Assembly (NCBI GenBank): GCA_965224015.1
Contig: OZ245032.1
Span: 3,286,001-3,350,000 of the forward strand
DNA from: CBDCVD01 sp965224015
GTDB lineage: Bacteria > Pseudomonadota > Alphaproteobacteria > Rhizobiales > CBDCVD01
Length of the DNA stretch: 64,000 bases
Direction of reading: 5' to 3'
The notes below the pieces were generated by a model that was given only the letters and a program-made list of their open reading frames with translations, had not been told where the DNA came from and did not search any database. Of the stretch, positions 18,101 to 25,322 are shown in pieces; the stretch's first letter is position 1; each line of letters begins with the position of its first letter. The position numbers were made by a program, and so were the translations under genes.

Positions 18101-18416
18101 TGTCACTGTCGGTTGCAGGGGCATCGCCTGTTTCGCTGAAATGTGCATCGACCTGCTTTGTCGTGACGTCATCACTAGCGATATCAACACCCGTGATCAC
18201 CCCGGCAGCGTCAAGCATGATCCGGGCTTCCAGGGCTTCGAGTGATCCGTTCTGAAGCCATGACTGTACACCCTCCAGACCCAATTTTTGTGAACTCTCG
18301 CCCATCCATTTCTCATGCAGAAGACTCGCGGCACCGGGAGCGCCGGATTTGTTTTTTTGATCGTGAAGCTCGTCGGCAATTCTGGAGAGAGTGTATTTGT
18401 TTGTTTTGTTATGCAT
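12108..18416 (-). CDS. Giant LEPR-XLL / DUF4347 / cadherin-like calcium-binding surface protein (2102 aa)
   Basis: Very large, acidic, probably exported protein. After a polar start comes LEALEARIMLDAAG (residues 59-72), which matches the LEPR-XLL motif at the N-terminus of giant exported proteins. A DUF4347 domain follows (about 126-286) with ISHG and YGCD (His181, Cys225). Aspartate-rich thrombospondin-type-3-like calcium motifs (DxDxDGxxD, e.g. DLDDDNDGIPD) recur from about 288 to 1850. They are separated by beta-sandwich-like blocks of about 200 residues. Bacterial cadherin-like domains (PENTPVTIDVIDNDTDPDG and relatives) occupy the middle. The C-terminus has an Ig/Cadg-like segment (LPGWLRYTSDGLIII). 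No classical signal peptide, RTX nonapeptides or sorting tail are visible. The role is probably adhesion or cell-surface structure; export may be type I. The ATG lies below a very AT-rich upstream region, and the gene is monocistronic. Confidence 0.88.
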   Translation of the reverse strand: MHNKTNKYTLSRIADELHDQKNKSGAPGAASLLHEKWMGESSQKLGLEGVQSWLQNGSLEALEARIMLDAAGVITGVDIASDDVTTKQVDAHFSETGDAPATDSDSDDSKAFEEALHGDNASASNEIVFIDARVSHIEQHLNGISSSAEIVLIDPNSDGVEQIAAVLANRENIDAIHIISHGAEGKLYLGVDVLDAASMQGEHLDELTTIGQALSEDGDILIYGCDFTSGEAGLEAAILLGSITGADIAASNDITGAEQRGGDWDLETNVGTIEAAGLVAASWQGILIDTDGDTIDDAVDLDDDNDGIPDLAEGATTTTIPVDSMGFEKTDVDPTYPFFLTAVDGTTEYGDDVEYLGWTTPGTVDWSQGQYIRLSDSSAAITSPAMMPQAPSPAGGGFAVFSVAGEGLTRVLNVTPGETYTITFFIGTAPIYDNIGGIQDGGLLGYTPDLTWGINVGQGAINGEVSFTEADLPVTYTSADFPSTINPGGGTFVSLDPHWQQISFSFTAVGTTATFSIVDEAGLAVTTFDGFTASQTNVVGGIDSDNDGIFDHLDIDSDNDGITDNVEAQSTAGYVPPSGTGSAMTDVNNDGLDDVYGSGLTPVNTDGTDNPDFRDLDSDNDGTNDVDEAGHGISQATIDASGDTDGDGLKDALEGSNNNDGFDVNDENLTGTTFNLADTDGDTNADGSNAVPLNVDFDYRDNLGTANNPPTIDLDENDSSPATGNNYENTFTEGGSAVAIVDTDVAIADADSPTLSSATVLLTNAMPGDRLLINGIAVTNGATGSIGALTYNVTTTATAIQITFTGSATPAEYENALKTITFENTSDDPDTTDRLINITVNDGTSSSAPAVSTIHVVPVNDPPSATADTATTPENTLVNIDVLDNDSDPENDTLTITQIDGMPISVANPTVTLTQGTVTLNPSGGLDFTPTAGFTGPATFTYTIDDANGGTDTATVTVNVTQAGGTNSPPVANPDTTTTPENTPVTIDVIDNDTDPDGHTLTVTHVNGTQIAQGNPPLTVTNGSVTLNASGQLIFTPDAGYTGPATFTYTIDDANGGTDTATVTVNVTQTPTTGVDTDNDGVDDQIDIDDDNDGILDVNEGFNATTTTSYVPINYSPVSGTSVNGSALVGGNTINTTLTATPTTGATTFTNHSPLLDAGNFSVFTTAAGLAGIRSDIVGTFTQTFSSPVTNPILVLTTIGGFGSDDVTRTLQFTDSFVVLDQYNSFWSGGGDPSIVLQVDTNAGTISGSEDGVVIQFQGTFSSITYSINSNSSEQDFFDQAWVLVDSTTTATTQDSDGDGIADHLDIDKDNDGITDNVEAQTTADYIAPSGTGTAMVDADGDGLDDNYDADTASTSSAASLGLSQVDTDGDGTVDTRDADSDNDGILDIAERGDGQPTSLTSTTDTDGDGLVDIFESGTVSDGFDVNDENRTASTIALAGDPQLAADGSNAIPLSLDSNFRDADTDNDGVPDIVDLDDDNDGILDVDEDVAVFTGINTWQYEFYSLPASVAPESTQPITTYHPDFTLNPDGTYSTTATPDLTGTVANGQDPGPGDQGIGQFTSYVSVQPGASISFEYQNGDRWEWVSIAVLDTDGNVLSVLPEYFSSSTNIQTVPAFTAPGNSIVEIVVTIANPGLTYNAPNIASHTVYSDFLFTDSDSDGLIDRLDIDKDNDGITDNVEAQTTADYIAPSGTGTAMVDADGDGLDDNYDADTANTTSAASLGLSQVDTDGDGTVDTLDADSDNDGLTDTDEAGHGVTQAAIDASADTDGDGLKDVVEGADNNDGFDVNDENLDATDTNFLLADSDNDTAADGSNAVPLSHDLDFRDNVSPVFFSPVPVPDNDDEDDGGIGVPPFLGLNAVDDALIIIKTINDFEKLGLGPSELDVDSDLVIIEAVNSMRGLGSVSHISKTTAQPVSAEIGRIKGLRISDTLDAPNGINEGDRIDEAVPTERYQLSEYPVAVGTVVANNETEQPQPAAERSLDVAMQLRSQIGEEAVIIELREKGRSHADSRVGDYRVTLANGQSLPGWLRYTSDGLIIIDRAATTAGPLDIRVQFTVDGEQVVAQAMTIDPVAGQIVRVGEPIPQAAALFSDQLREGRVAN
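13205..13421. repeat. Direct repeat unit 1 inside the giant gene
   Basis: 217 bases nearly identical (about five differences) to 14288-14504. It encodes the segment from NVEAQTTADYIAPSGTGTAM to VDTDGDGTVDT. The repeats are 1083 bases apart (361 codons), so gain or loss of one unit by recombination would keep the reading frame. Confidence 0.9.
14288..14504. repeat. Direct repeat unit 2 inside the giant gene
   Basis: Second copy of the 217-base unit at 13205-13421. A shorter, about 70-base near-identical pair also lies in the cadherin-like part (around 15214 and 15535), again in frame. Confidence 0.9.
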
Positions 18417-18950
18417 GCTCAGATTCCGAATTTGTTTTGTTGGTTATTATAGCATTTATCGCTTTATTTAGTTTATTTAATTAAAAGTTACGTCACTGTA
18501 CAAAATTTCTATTTTTACTATGAAATTAACCCATGTAAAATAAGCATTTTATATTTATATAAACATTATATTTATATAAAATTTATTATTTTTTACATAG
18601 TATTATATCAATATTGATATAATTGTTCCCAACTTATGTAAAAACCAGGCGCGCTAAAACCGCACTATCCTGTCGCTCAAACTTCGGGGAGCGGGTAGGG
18701 TGATGCCCGTTATTGGACGTGCTCAGTTGAGAACCGGATACAAGTCGGGAACCACAAAAGAGTAGGATAACCGGCGGTCGTGGCTTGCTTTGATCTTGTT
18801 GTTCTTCCTTAAGCTTGAATTTCTTATTTTAGCCTGTTCTTAATATAAGCCTGAACAATAAAAGAAGCGATATAGCAATAATTATCATTTTAAACGCATT
18901 GAAAGGACTTGTGCCGGTATGCCGACCCCGATCCCATGGGCAAAGCTGAA
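18417..18950. other. AT-rich intergenic region upstream of the giant gene
   Basis: 534 bases without a convincing gene. About 18480-18640 is extremely AT-rich (runs such as TTTATATAAACATTATATTTA) and contrasts with everything around it. It lies just upstream of the giant gene on the minus strand and probably holds its promoter and binding sites for nucleoid proteins. The remainder (18650-18950) has mixed composition and no recognisable RNA or reading frame. Confidence 0.6.
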
Positions 18951-18990
18951 AGCGTCTATTGACAATCTGGACAGGTCGTCAATAGACGCT
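18951..18990. terminator. Stem-loop downstream of pyrD
   Basis: Perfect 13-base arms AGCGTCTATTGAC (18951-18963) and GTCAATAGACGCT (18978-18990) with a 14-base loop, five bases after the pyrD stop on the minus strand. There is no strong U-tract (only CTTTCAGCTTT), so it may be a weak terminator or a 3'-end stabilising hairpin. Confidence 0.55.
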
Positions 18991-18995
18991 TCCTA

Positions 18996-20096
18996 CTATG
19001 CATCGATCCAGGCCGTGCATTTTTTTCCTGACAGATCGGTGATCGAATTAAGCCCCTGGGCGCGTACATAAGCGGCAAGAAAGCGATTAATCTCTCCCAC
19101 TAGTCCCATGCCCTTATATACGAGGCCGGTGTAAAGCTGGACGAGATTGGCCCCGGCCTCGATCTTGGTCAACGCCCTTTTGCCACTGTCAATCCCCCCG
19201 ACACCAATGAGCATGAGATCCGGCCCCGCCCAATGGCGAATTTTGGCCAGGGTTCGGGTTGAGGGCACAAAGAGCGGACGCCCCGACAGGCCCCCGGCCT
19301 GGTTGCGGTGGAAGCGATCCCTCAATGGCGCCCGCGCCACGCTGGTGTTGGTAACGATGATGCCGTCAACGGCATATTCTTGCACCGCCTCTATAACGCT
19401 TTTCAGGGCATCGTCATCAAGGTCCGGTGATATTTTGAGCACCAGGGGGCACGCCCTTGCTTCCCTGTTCTCGACCTGGCGCCGCAGCGCCTGCACACGC
19501 GCAAGAAGGGTGCGCAGCGCGGTTTTACCGTGAAAATCCCGAAGGCGCGGCGTATTGGGTGAAGAAATATTGATGGCCACATAGTCGGCAAGAGGCGCAA
19601 AGGTCTCGAAGCCTTGACAATAGTCATCAATACGGTCCCTTGATGCGCGGTTGGCCCCCACGTTGACACCCAAAACCCCTGCAAATGGTGTTTTGTCGCG
19701 ACCATAGCCCGCCTCTTCCAGATGCCAGCGCGCCGCCTCAAACCCGCAATTGTTAAAGCCCATGCGGTTGATAATGGCCCCGTCCGCCGGCAAGCGAAAC
19801 AGCCGTGGCTTTGGGTTGCCCGCCTGCGGCCGTGGGGTGAGCGTGCCCACTTCCACAAACCCAAATCCGCATTGCAGTAAATTTCCAGCAATCTCGGCAT
19901 TTTTGTCAAACCCCGCAGCGAGCCCTACGGGATTGGCAAATGTTTTGCCCAGAAAGTTTTGCGACAAAACGGGGTCTTCAACAGCCGATCCGTGCACAAG
20001 ATTGCGGCGCAACACCGCAATACCCGCCGCATGGGCTGTTTCCGCAGGCAGGCAATGAAGCAGTTTCAGACCCATACGGTCTGCAAGTTCTCCCAT
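18996..20096 (-). CDS. pyrD: Dihydroorotate dehydrogenase (quinone), class 2
   Basis: Membrane-associated flavoenzyme of pyrimidine synthesis that oxidises dihydroorotate to orotate with quinone as acceptor. Class 2 hallmarks are the N-terminal membrane-associating helices (MGELADRMGLKLLHCLPAETAHAAGIAVLR), FANPVGLAAGFDKNAE, GFVEVGTLTPRPQAGNPKPRLFRLP, the catalytic-serine loop region NISSPNTPRLRDF, KISPD, VTNTS and the FMN phosphate loop GVGGIDSG. The frame extends upstream to a GTG at 20141, but that part is B-repeat sequence. The ATG at 20096 has AAGGGA in the right place and gives 366 residues. Confidence 0.96.
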   Translation of the reverse strand: MGELADRMGLKLLHCLPAETAHAAGIAVLRRNLVHGSAVEDPVLSQNFLGKTFANPVGLAAGFDKNAEIAGNLLQCGFGFVEVGTLTPRPQAGNPKPRLFRLPADGAIINRMGFNNCGFEAARWHLEEAGYGRDKTPFAGVLGVNVGANRASRDRIDDYCQGFETFAPLADYVAINISSPNTPRLRDFHGKTALRTLLARVQALRRQVENREARACPLVLKISPDLDDDALKSVIEAVQEYAVDGIIVTNTSVARAPLRDRFHRNQAGGLSGRPLFVPSTRTLAKIRHWAGPDLMLIGVGGIDSGKRALTKIEAGANLVQLYTGLVYKGMGLVGEINRFLAAYVRAQGLNSITDLSGKKCTAWIDA

Positions 20097-20123
20097 AAAT
20101 GATCCCTTGGCTTCAATAGGGGT

Positions 20124-20257
20124 GCGTTTCGCTGTACTCACTGTACCCGTTTTGCCAGGGGTACAGCGAAACGCATAAAGCTGATCGCCCTTAGATTCAT
20201 AGCAAAATGTGCGAAAAAGGGAATGCCGATCATTCCAACTAAATGCAGTTTGCTATG
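20124..20257 (+). repeat. B element copy
   Basis: First hairpin GCGTTTCGCTGTAC / GTACAGCGAAACGC around TTTTGCCAGG, then the B core TAAAGCTGATCGCCC. It ends with the second hairpin ATAGCAAAATG ... GCAGTTTGCTAT. The first-hairpin arms differ in sequence from other B copies but still pair, which shows compensatory change. It overlaps the spurious upstream extension of pyrD. Confidence 0.75.
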
Positions 20258-20382
20258 GAGCGTTCGGATTGTGGGGAGAGAATCCAGTTGCCTGAAATTG
20301 TATGCCGGATCGACGAGTCAACACACCCCCGCGTTGAACGCATTGCACGGCAAGTCAAACATCGGGGAACCGCGGTTTGGCA

Positions 20383-20414
20383 ACCTATCGACCTATCGAC
20401 CTATCGACCTATCG
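20383..20414. repeat. Four tandem copies of ACCTATCG
   Basis: Perfect 8-bp unit repeated four times, followed by two diverged units (AGCTTATCGG, ACTATCGG) that run into the end of popZ (stop at 20426). Possible simple-sequence expansion; no function inferred. Confidence 0.85.
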
Positions 20415-20425
20415 AGCTTATCGGA

Positions 20426-20938
20426 CTATCGGCGAACCCGGGAAACCCGCTCGATTTCCTCGCGCACCAAACGCTCAACCAGTGATGGCAGGTTGTCGTT
20501 GAGCCATACCTGTAACATGGGGCGCATCATTTCCGACACCATTTCCTCCAACGTGCGCGCATCCTGGCTCATAAGCGATTGAGTCAATTGCTGGAAAGAC
20601 TCGTTAACGGAAATATCTGCTTCCTCGTCAAGCAAGCGATTGTCGTTAGCGGTGGTCTCATCGTCGGCAATGTCGGCGTCAGGAATACTCACACTCTCAT
20701 TAAGCGCCAGCACGTCTTCTCGCACCTCTTGCGCGACTTGCCCCTCATTGCCGTCGTCCTCCTCAAGCCCCTGTGAGCTTGTCTGCGCAAGCTCCTCAAG
20801 CGACGAATTATCCTCGGCGTTTACCGTTTCCGGTGGAGGAGATTCCGTAGCCGTATCGTCGTCAGCAATGATCTTGCGAATAGACGCAAGGATTTCTTCC
20901 ATCGTCGGTTCATGAATACGATTGGTAGCTTGTGCCAT
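20426..20938 (-). CDS. popZ: DUF2497 / polar organizing protein PopZ homolog
   Basis: 170 residues with the PopZ architecture. A short conserved N-terminal helix comes first (EPTMEEILASIRKIIADDD). A long acidic, proline/glutamate-rich disordered linker follows (about 30-115). The conserved C-terminal helical region (LEEMVSEMMRPMLQVWLNDNLPSLVERLVREEIERVSR) drives self-assembly. In Caulobacter PopZ forms a polar matrix that anchors the ParB-parS complex and recruits cell-cycle proteins. The order pcm - tolC - DUF2497 is conserved in alphaproteobacteria; valS, often next, is absent here. Two parS sites in the same window make a shared segregation role plausible. Confidence 0.9.
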   Translation of the reverse strand: MAQATNRIHEPTMEEILASIRKIIADDDTATESPPPETVNAEDNSSLEELAQTSSQGLEEDDGNEGQVAQEVREDVLALNESVSIPDADIADDETTANDNRLLDEEADISVNESFQQLTQSLMSQDARTLEEMVSEMMRPMLQVWLNDNLPSLVERLVREEIERVSRVRR

Positions 20939-21681
20939 AAGAGCTCTCTATGGAGATTGAAATTGCAATCAAAATTCTCGTCACCAGAACTTGCGTAAAG
21001 GGAACCGTTGTTCGCAACAAAGCCAAATATGGGGCAACACAGGGAACCGGCGGGCTAACCACGCCGTTGGCTGCATGATGCAAGCCGCCCCAACATGTTT
21101 GACTTACATACGTTATACGCCCCGCATACCCAACAATTCAACACTTTAATCCGTTCCCACCTCTAATCCACATACACGCGAACACCATGGGCCTGGCATT
21201 GGGCTTTCCCGAGCACGCCGCAGCATGGGTCCTTTGCAACGGGACCGGCACGGGTTCGGCTGTACACACGGGTTCGGCTGTATATATGTGCGGCACGTAT
21301 ACAACCAACCATGAAAGGCAACCGCCGTGGCGTCCAGACCATATTGCACGAGATTGCCGAACCGCACAACATTGCGACTCGGCGTTATTGGCAACAAGAG
21401 TGAGGACAACGGAAGACCTGTGCCGCTAAACCTGAACCATCGGGCAAGCCTGTCAACAAATGCAAATCCGTTCCCCTGCTCCCCTGATTGGTGACCTCGC
21501 CATCTCGCCTCTCACCATAGCGCCTCTCACTATCTCGCGTTTCGCAGATTACATCAAAAAGTTGACATGGCAAACCCCAAAGGCATATTTTAGAGACATA
21601 TCAACAGCATACGTCGATTTTGCACGCGCGCCAACAAGAGTCATACAAGCCCGCCCCGGATAAGATGGGAGCGTCTATTTA
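20939..21681. other. Gene-free interval between popZ and tolC
   Basis: About 740 bases with no frame that looks coding. It contains a direct repeat of ACGGGTTCGGCTGTA (around 21249 and 21268). There is also a CTCGCCATCTCGCCTCTC-like quasi-repeat near 21500. In relatives popZ follows tolC more closely, so this may be a degraded gene or insertion. Confidence 0.5.
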
Positions 21682-21712
21682 TACCAAGGGACTTTGACAA
21701 GGGCCCTTGGTA
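21682..21712. repeat. A-element deletion derivative (31 bp), possible tolC terminator
   Basis: Two A right ends facing each other: TACCAAGGGACTTTGACAAG next to GGCCCTTGGTA, with TTA on both sides. It lies right after the tolC stop and can form a hairpin (TACCAAGGG / CCCTTGGTA), so it may serve as a transcription end. Confidence 0.7.
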
Positions 21713-21715
21713 TTA

Positions 21716-23086
21716 TTACTCGTCCGGCGTGCGCAGACCGTACCATTTGTCCTTGACGCGGTTGTAGTGGAGGGTCGGGTCATAGCGATCGACAGGAAGA
21801 TTCAGTTGCTCAACATTCAGGCGGCCGATGGCTGCCAGAAGAGAAAACCCGGCAACATTGTAGTCCCGCTGCGCCTGAACGGCGGCGATGCGCGCGTCAT
21901 TGAAATCGCGTTGGGCATTGAGAACATCAAGTGTGGTTCGCTGTCCCACCTTGTTTTCCTCAGTCACACCAAATAGCACCCGCTTGGCAGCTTTAATCTG
22001 CGATCGGGTTGCTTCGATCTGCGCGCGGCTGGCCTCCAGAGCGTTCCAGCGGGTAATAATCGCTGTACGCACTTCCTGGCGTGCCGAATCAAGTTGGAAT
22101 TGCCGTTGGGTCAGATATTCTTTCTCCTGTCGCACCCGCGCCGAGACCTCCCCGGCCTGATAGAGGGGAATATTAATGGAGCCGGATATACTGGCATCGC
22201 GCCTGTTGTCGAGAAGAGGGCTCGGATTATGGCGATCGCTGAGTCTTCCCTGGACATTGATGGTTGGCAACAACTCCCCTTCGACGGTTTTGACCTTGTA
22301 GCGTTGGGCTTCTTCGCTGAAGATGGCACTACGAATTACAGGATGTTCGTGCAGACCAATGCGTAACGCCTCCTGTAAAGTGCGTGGCAGCAGCGTGGCG
22401 AAACGCCTGGCGTTTGTGTAGTTGAGATCACGGGGCTCTTTGCCAATAACCTCTCGGTAGGTGGCGCGGCTGGCGGCAAGCTGGGCCCGGGAGGCGCTTG
22501 TTTGCGAATCACCTGCGCTTTTGCGCGCGCGCGCTTCAGCAACTTCGGTTACCGTCCCCTCGCCGACTTCCAGGCGCGCATTTGCAGCCTTGATCTGCTC
22601 ATTGAGAAACTGAACATTTTCCCCCCGCAGTTTAACAATTCGCTCGTCACGCACCACGTCAAAAAAAGCCTGCACGGCATGCAAAAATACGTTCTGACCC
22701 GTATTGCGCAACCCCTCACGTCCAGCGCGCACGATGGCCTTTGCCTGATGGGTAGAATTGACGGTGCGAAACCCGCGAAATATTGGCTGTGTGATCGTCA
22801 GCCCGACCCCGGCTGTGTCCAGTGTTGAACTGCCGCCGGGGCGGGTATGGGTGTATGTAGAGGTTACATCTCCACTGGCTGCGATGTTGGGCCGCCATCC
22901 GGATTTGGCCCGCGCGACCCCCTCGTCAAGAGCGCGCAACTCGGCGCGCGCATCGTTCATGCCTGGATTTTTGACATAGGCGGACATCAAGGCTGATGTC
23001 AATGTCTCCGCAGAGGCGGGAAACGCTGCAAAAGCGATCAACAGGGCGGCAATGTGGTTACGCCGGAATGGCCTGCAACCCACCAC
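21716..23086 (-). CDS. tolC: TolC family outer-membrane efflux/secretion protein
   Basis: Outer-membrane channel that forms the exit duct for type I secretion and RND/ABC efflux. It has a signal peptide (IAALLIAFAAFPASAETL) and then two tandem TolC/OEP repeats rich in coiled-coil helices: ALRALDEGVARAKSGWRPNI and, in the second, EAQRYKVKTVEGELLPTINVQGRL. The typical VGQRTTLDVLNAQRDFNDARI segment precedes the last helix. 456 residues, normal for the family. The start is a GTG. It sits between pcm and popZ as in other alphaproteobacteria. It is a plausible exit channel for the giant protein encoded at 12-18 kb, but that is inference. Confidence 0.93.
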   Translation of the reverse strand: MVGCRPFRRNHIAALLIAFAAFPASAETLTSALMSAYVKNPGMNDARAELRALDEGVARAKSGWRPNIAASGDVTSTYTHTRPGGSSTLDTAGVGLTITQPIFRGFRTVNSTHQAKAIVRAGREGLRNTGQNVFLHAVQAFFDVVRDERIVKLRGENVQFLNEQIKAANARLEVGEGTVTEVAEARARKSAGDSQTSASRAQLAASRATYREVIGKEPRDLNYTNARRFATLLPRTLQEALRIGLHEHPVIRSAIFSEEAQRYKVKTVEGELLPTINVQGRLSDRHNPSPLLDNRRDASISGSINIPLYQAGEVSARVRQEKEYLTQRQFQLDSARQEVRTAIITRWNALEASRAQIEATRSQIKAAKRVLFGVTEENKVGQRTTLDVLNAQRDFNDARIAAVQAQRDYNVAGFSLLAAIGRLNVEQLNLPVDRYDPTLHYNRVKDKWYGLRTPDE

Positions 23087-23300
23087 GATTATCTTCTCCC
23101 AAGAGGCGTATGCGTCGAAGCGCCATGCCGGTGAAGCGTTGATAATTGCGCCCTGTATTTCCCAACTCTAACGCAACTAGAATACGTTCCTGCCGATAAT
23201 ACCTACCCGCCGGTGGTACTGGTCTGCTGCGCCGTTACAGTGGGCGCCCGCCGTTCTCGACATGCCCGCCCCTGGTATGCAGCTTATGAATACGCTCAAA

Positions 23301-23318
23301 GATTGTATTTTTACAATC
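23301..23318. promoter_or_regulatory. Inverted repeat upstream of tolC
   Basis: GATTGTA-TTTT-TACAATC: 7-bp perfect arms and a 4-bp centre in the 344-base interval between pcm and tolC. It could be a repressor operator for tolC (upstream on the minus strand). It could also be a weak hairpin after pcm. No other feature is seen in that interval. Confidence 0.35.
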
Positions 23319-23430
23319 ATCATTACAGCAAAGTGCGGACTGCATGTATACACCACGCAATACATAGGGCGCAAGGGAAAAACAATTGTGGACCCGTTAC
23401 CAGGCCCCAATGATCCCCTGGTCCTACCTG

Positions 23431-24105
23431 TCAAAATTCAAATCCGACTGCCTTGGAAAACCCTGGCAAGGGTTTAATGGCCGCATTGAAAACGCTGCGA
23501 CGGGTCAGTTTCGCGCCGCGTCTTGTCCACACGTTGATCTGGCCCGCCAGACCACTGCCCAAAACGCCGACAATCCTGCCCCCTTCCTTGAGTTGCAGGC
23601 AAAGCGCATCGGGGATCCTCTCAACGGCTCCATTGAGGATGATAACATCATAGGGGGCCTCAGGGGCATAGCCTTCGGCCAGAACACCGGTCACCACAGC
23701 CGCATTATCAACATCAAGCTCTTCCAGCGTTTGCGTGGCGGTATCAGCCAGGGGCTTATCGTCCTCAAGGGCCACCACAGAGCTTGCCAAACGCGCCAAT
23801 ATCGCACTTGAATAGCCGGTGCCGCAGGCGACATCCAGGACCACGTCATCAGGTCCGACATTTGCCACCTGCACCATTTGCGCAAAAACCATCGGTTCCA
23901 TCAGATACCGCCCGTGACCCGCGTCGTCCGGACGGGTGAGTTGGATATCCTCGTCTATGTAGGCGAAAACGCTCTTTGAAGGTGGCAAAAACCGTTCACG
24001 TTCGACACTGGCCATGGCGCTCAGCAAGCGGCGGTCCGTCACCCGATTGGGGCGAATTTGGCTATTCACCATCGCGCTTCTGGCTTTTGCCATGTCAGCC
24101 ATCAT
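23431..24105 (-). CDS. pcm: Protein-L-isoaspartate O-methyltransferase family
   Basis: SAM-dependent methyltransferase that repairs isoaspartyl residues in damaged proteins. The N-terminal MVNSQIRPNRVTDRRLLSAMASVERERFLP is the alphaproteobacterial PIMT signature. DVACGTGYSSAILARL is the SAM-binding motif I, and VALEDDKPLAD is the acidic-loop motif. YDVIILNGAVERIPDALCLQLKEGGRIVGVL gives the post-motif strands. GGAGGAG precedes ATG 24105, so that start is chosen over the GTG four codons upstream. About 224 residues. It is followed by tolC and popZ on the same strand. Confidence 0.9.
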   Translation of the reverse strand: MMADMAKARSAMVNSQIRPNRVTDRRLLSAMASVERERFLPPSKSVFAYIDEDIQLTRPDDAGHGRYLMEPMVFAQMVQVANVGPDDVVLDVACGTGYSSAILARLASSVVALEDDKPLADTATQTLEELDVDNAAVVTGVLAEGYAPEAPYDVIILNGAVERIPDALCLQLKEGGRIVGVLGSGLAGQINVWTRRGAKLTRRSVFNAAIKPLPGFSKAVGFEF

Positions 24106-24169
24106 CGTCTCCTCCACCCAGAGTCAGCGTTCTGGGCACCCGCCGGTGCCATTTGCTCTTCATGGATTA

Positions 24170-24308
24170 GATCAGCATGGGGTTAGCTTTATCCATTTTG
24201 CCAGGGGTAAAGCTAACCCCATAAAGCTGATCGCCCTGAAATCTGTAGCAAAATGCGAGAAAAATACGGGAAAGCCCCATGATTCCCATTAAACGCATTT
24301 TGCTATAG
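24170..24308 (+). repeat. B element, complete copy
   Basis: Best example of B, about 139 bp. Hairpin 1: GATCAGC.TGGGGTTAGCTTTA pairs with TAAAGCTAACCCCATAAAGCTGATC around ATTTTGCCAGGGG. A linker CGCCCTGAAATC follows. Hairpin 2: GTAGCAAAATGCG pairs with CGCATTTTGCTAT around GAGAAAAATACGGGAAAGCC..CCCATTAAA. It is located between pcm and the GGDEF-like gene. Confidence 0.85.
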
Positions 24309-24409
24309 AACAAAGGAGGCGATATCTCAAGGGAGAAAATGCCATGGGGGCCGTGCGGGGATTGATGATTGTATTTGATCCGGACTGAATCCGGGCTGGG
24401 TCACACAAT

Positions 24410-25021
24410 CTATGCAGCGCGTTGGCGATCTTGCGCTGCGCGGGCCCGTGCTTGCTGTAACATATCTTCTGCCGACAGGTTTACGGTTGCAGCGGCCGTT
24501 CCGACCGCTGCTCTTACGCTGACATGGGGTTTGCCCTCTATAAGCGTTTGCGATTCAACGGCCCGTTTCAGATCTCCGGCGCGACGCTCACTATCGAATT
24601 TTTCCGCATACCACATAATGATGGAAAGTTCGTGCTTGCCGGTGCGCCCGATAACATCCGACGAGCGAACCCGCTTTTCCACAACCTGTTTCATTCCCGT
24701 CAGCGCTTGCAGCGGAATATCCTCGCCATAGACCTGCGCCAGACTATCAACATGTATGAGTTCGATGACAACCACCGTAACCGGGATGGAATGGCGCGCC
24801 ATCAAATCCGCAGCGCGCCGCAGCTCATCCAGAAAGGCACTATAGCCAATAGCCCCGGTCAGCGTATCAAGCCGCGCGTTCTCTTCCATCTCTGTCATGC
24901 TCATGCGCAGGTCTTCGGACTGTTCGGCAAGCTTGCGATATTTTGTCAAGAGATCCTCAAACTGCTCGCGAATTCCGGACGGCAGACCTGTCAAATCTTC
25001 CCGGTTTTGATCGCTGGCCAT
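24410..25021 (-). CDS. Degenerate GGDEF-domain protein (probably catalytically inactive)
   Basis: 203 residues. A coiled-coil-like N-terminus (EQFEDLLTKYRKLAEQSEDLRMSMTEMEENA) leads into a GGDEF fold: RLDTLTGAIGYSAFLDEL matches the DxLTGLxNR entry motif, and VVVIELIHVDSLAQVYGED matches the metal-binding strand. The signature GG(D/E)EF loop is replaced by TGKHELSII (Gly-Lys-His-Glu-Leu). The I-site arginine motif is also not visible, so diguanylate cyclase activity is unlikely. It may act as a scaffold or a nucleotide sensor. ATG 25021 has AAGGAG upstream; the frame beyond it codes for an unlikely hydrophobic extension. Not in an obvious operon. Confidence 0.75.
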   Translation of the reverse strand: MASDQNREDLTGLPSGIREQFEDLLTKYRKLAEQSEDLRMSMTEMEENARLDTLTGAIGYSAFLDELRRAADLMARHSIPVTVVVIELIHVDSLAQVYGEDIPLQALTGMKQVVEKRVRSSDVIGRTGKHELSIIMWYAEKFDSERRAGDLKRAVESQTLIEGKPHVSVRAAVGTAAATVNLSAEDMLQQARARAAQDRQRAA

Positions 25022-25290
25022 TAGCAAGCTCCTTACCATCAACAACAGTGCACAAATTTCACGGCAAATTGCGTGAACAAACAAGCCGATCGCCCGGCAA
25101 ACGAAAAGCAAAACACGCAAAACGCTTCGGCATATGCCGGATTCTGGTTCGACCGTTTTGCTAATATCACGAAACCGTGTTGGTATTGAATATAACCACT
25201 ATGATAGCCGCGGTATCGTTAAGGAGCCGTTACATCAAGCAGGTCACCCTTATGCGGGGAAACAAAACGGCAGGAGAGGCAATATTCTAT

Positions 25291-25322
25291 AAAAATGACG
25301 CGGGAAGAAGGAACCTCCCGCG
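25291..25322 (-). terminator. Intrinsic terminator downstream of the BAX-inhibitor-like gene
   Basis: Read on the minus strand: CGCGGGA, 10-base loop, TCCCGCG, then TCATTTTTAT. A 7-bp GC-rich stem followed by a T-rich tract fits a minus-strand terminator about 160 bases after the stop at 25483. Confidence 0.6.

Noticed and set aside
18650..18800. tRNA or riboswitch in the region upstream of the giant gene
   Set aside because: GGGTAGGGTGATGCCCG and nearby GC blocks do not form a cloverleaf or a known riboswitch core.
20097..20141. Upstream GTG start for pyrD
   Set aside because: The extra 15 codons are B-repeat sequence; the ATG at 20096 has a good SD and matches the family start.
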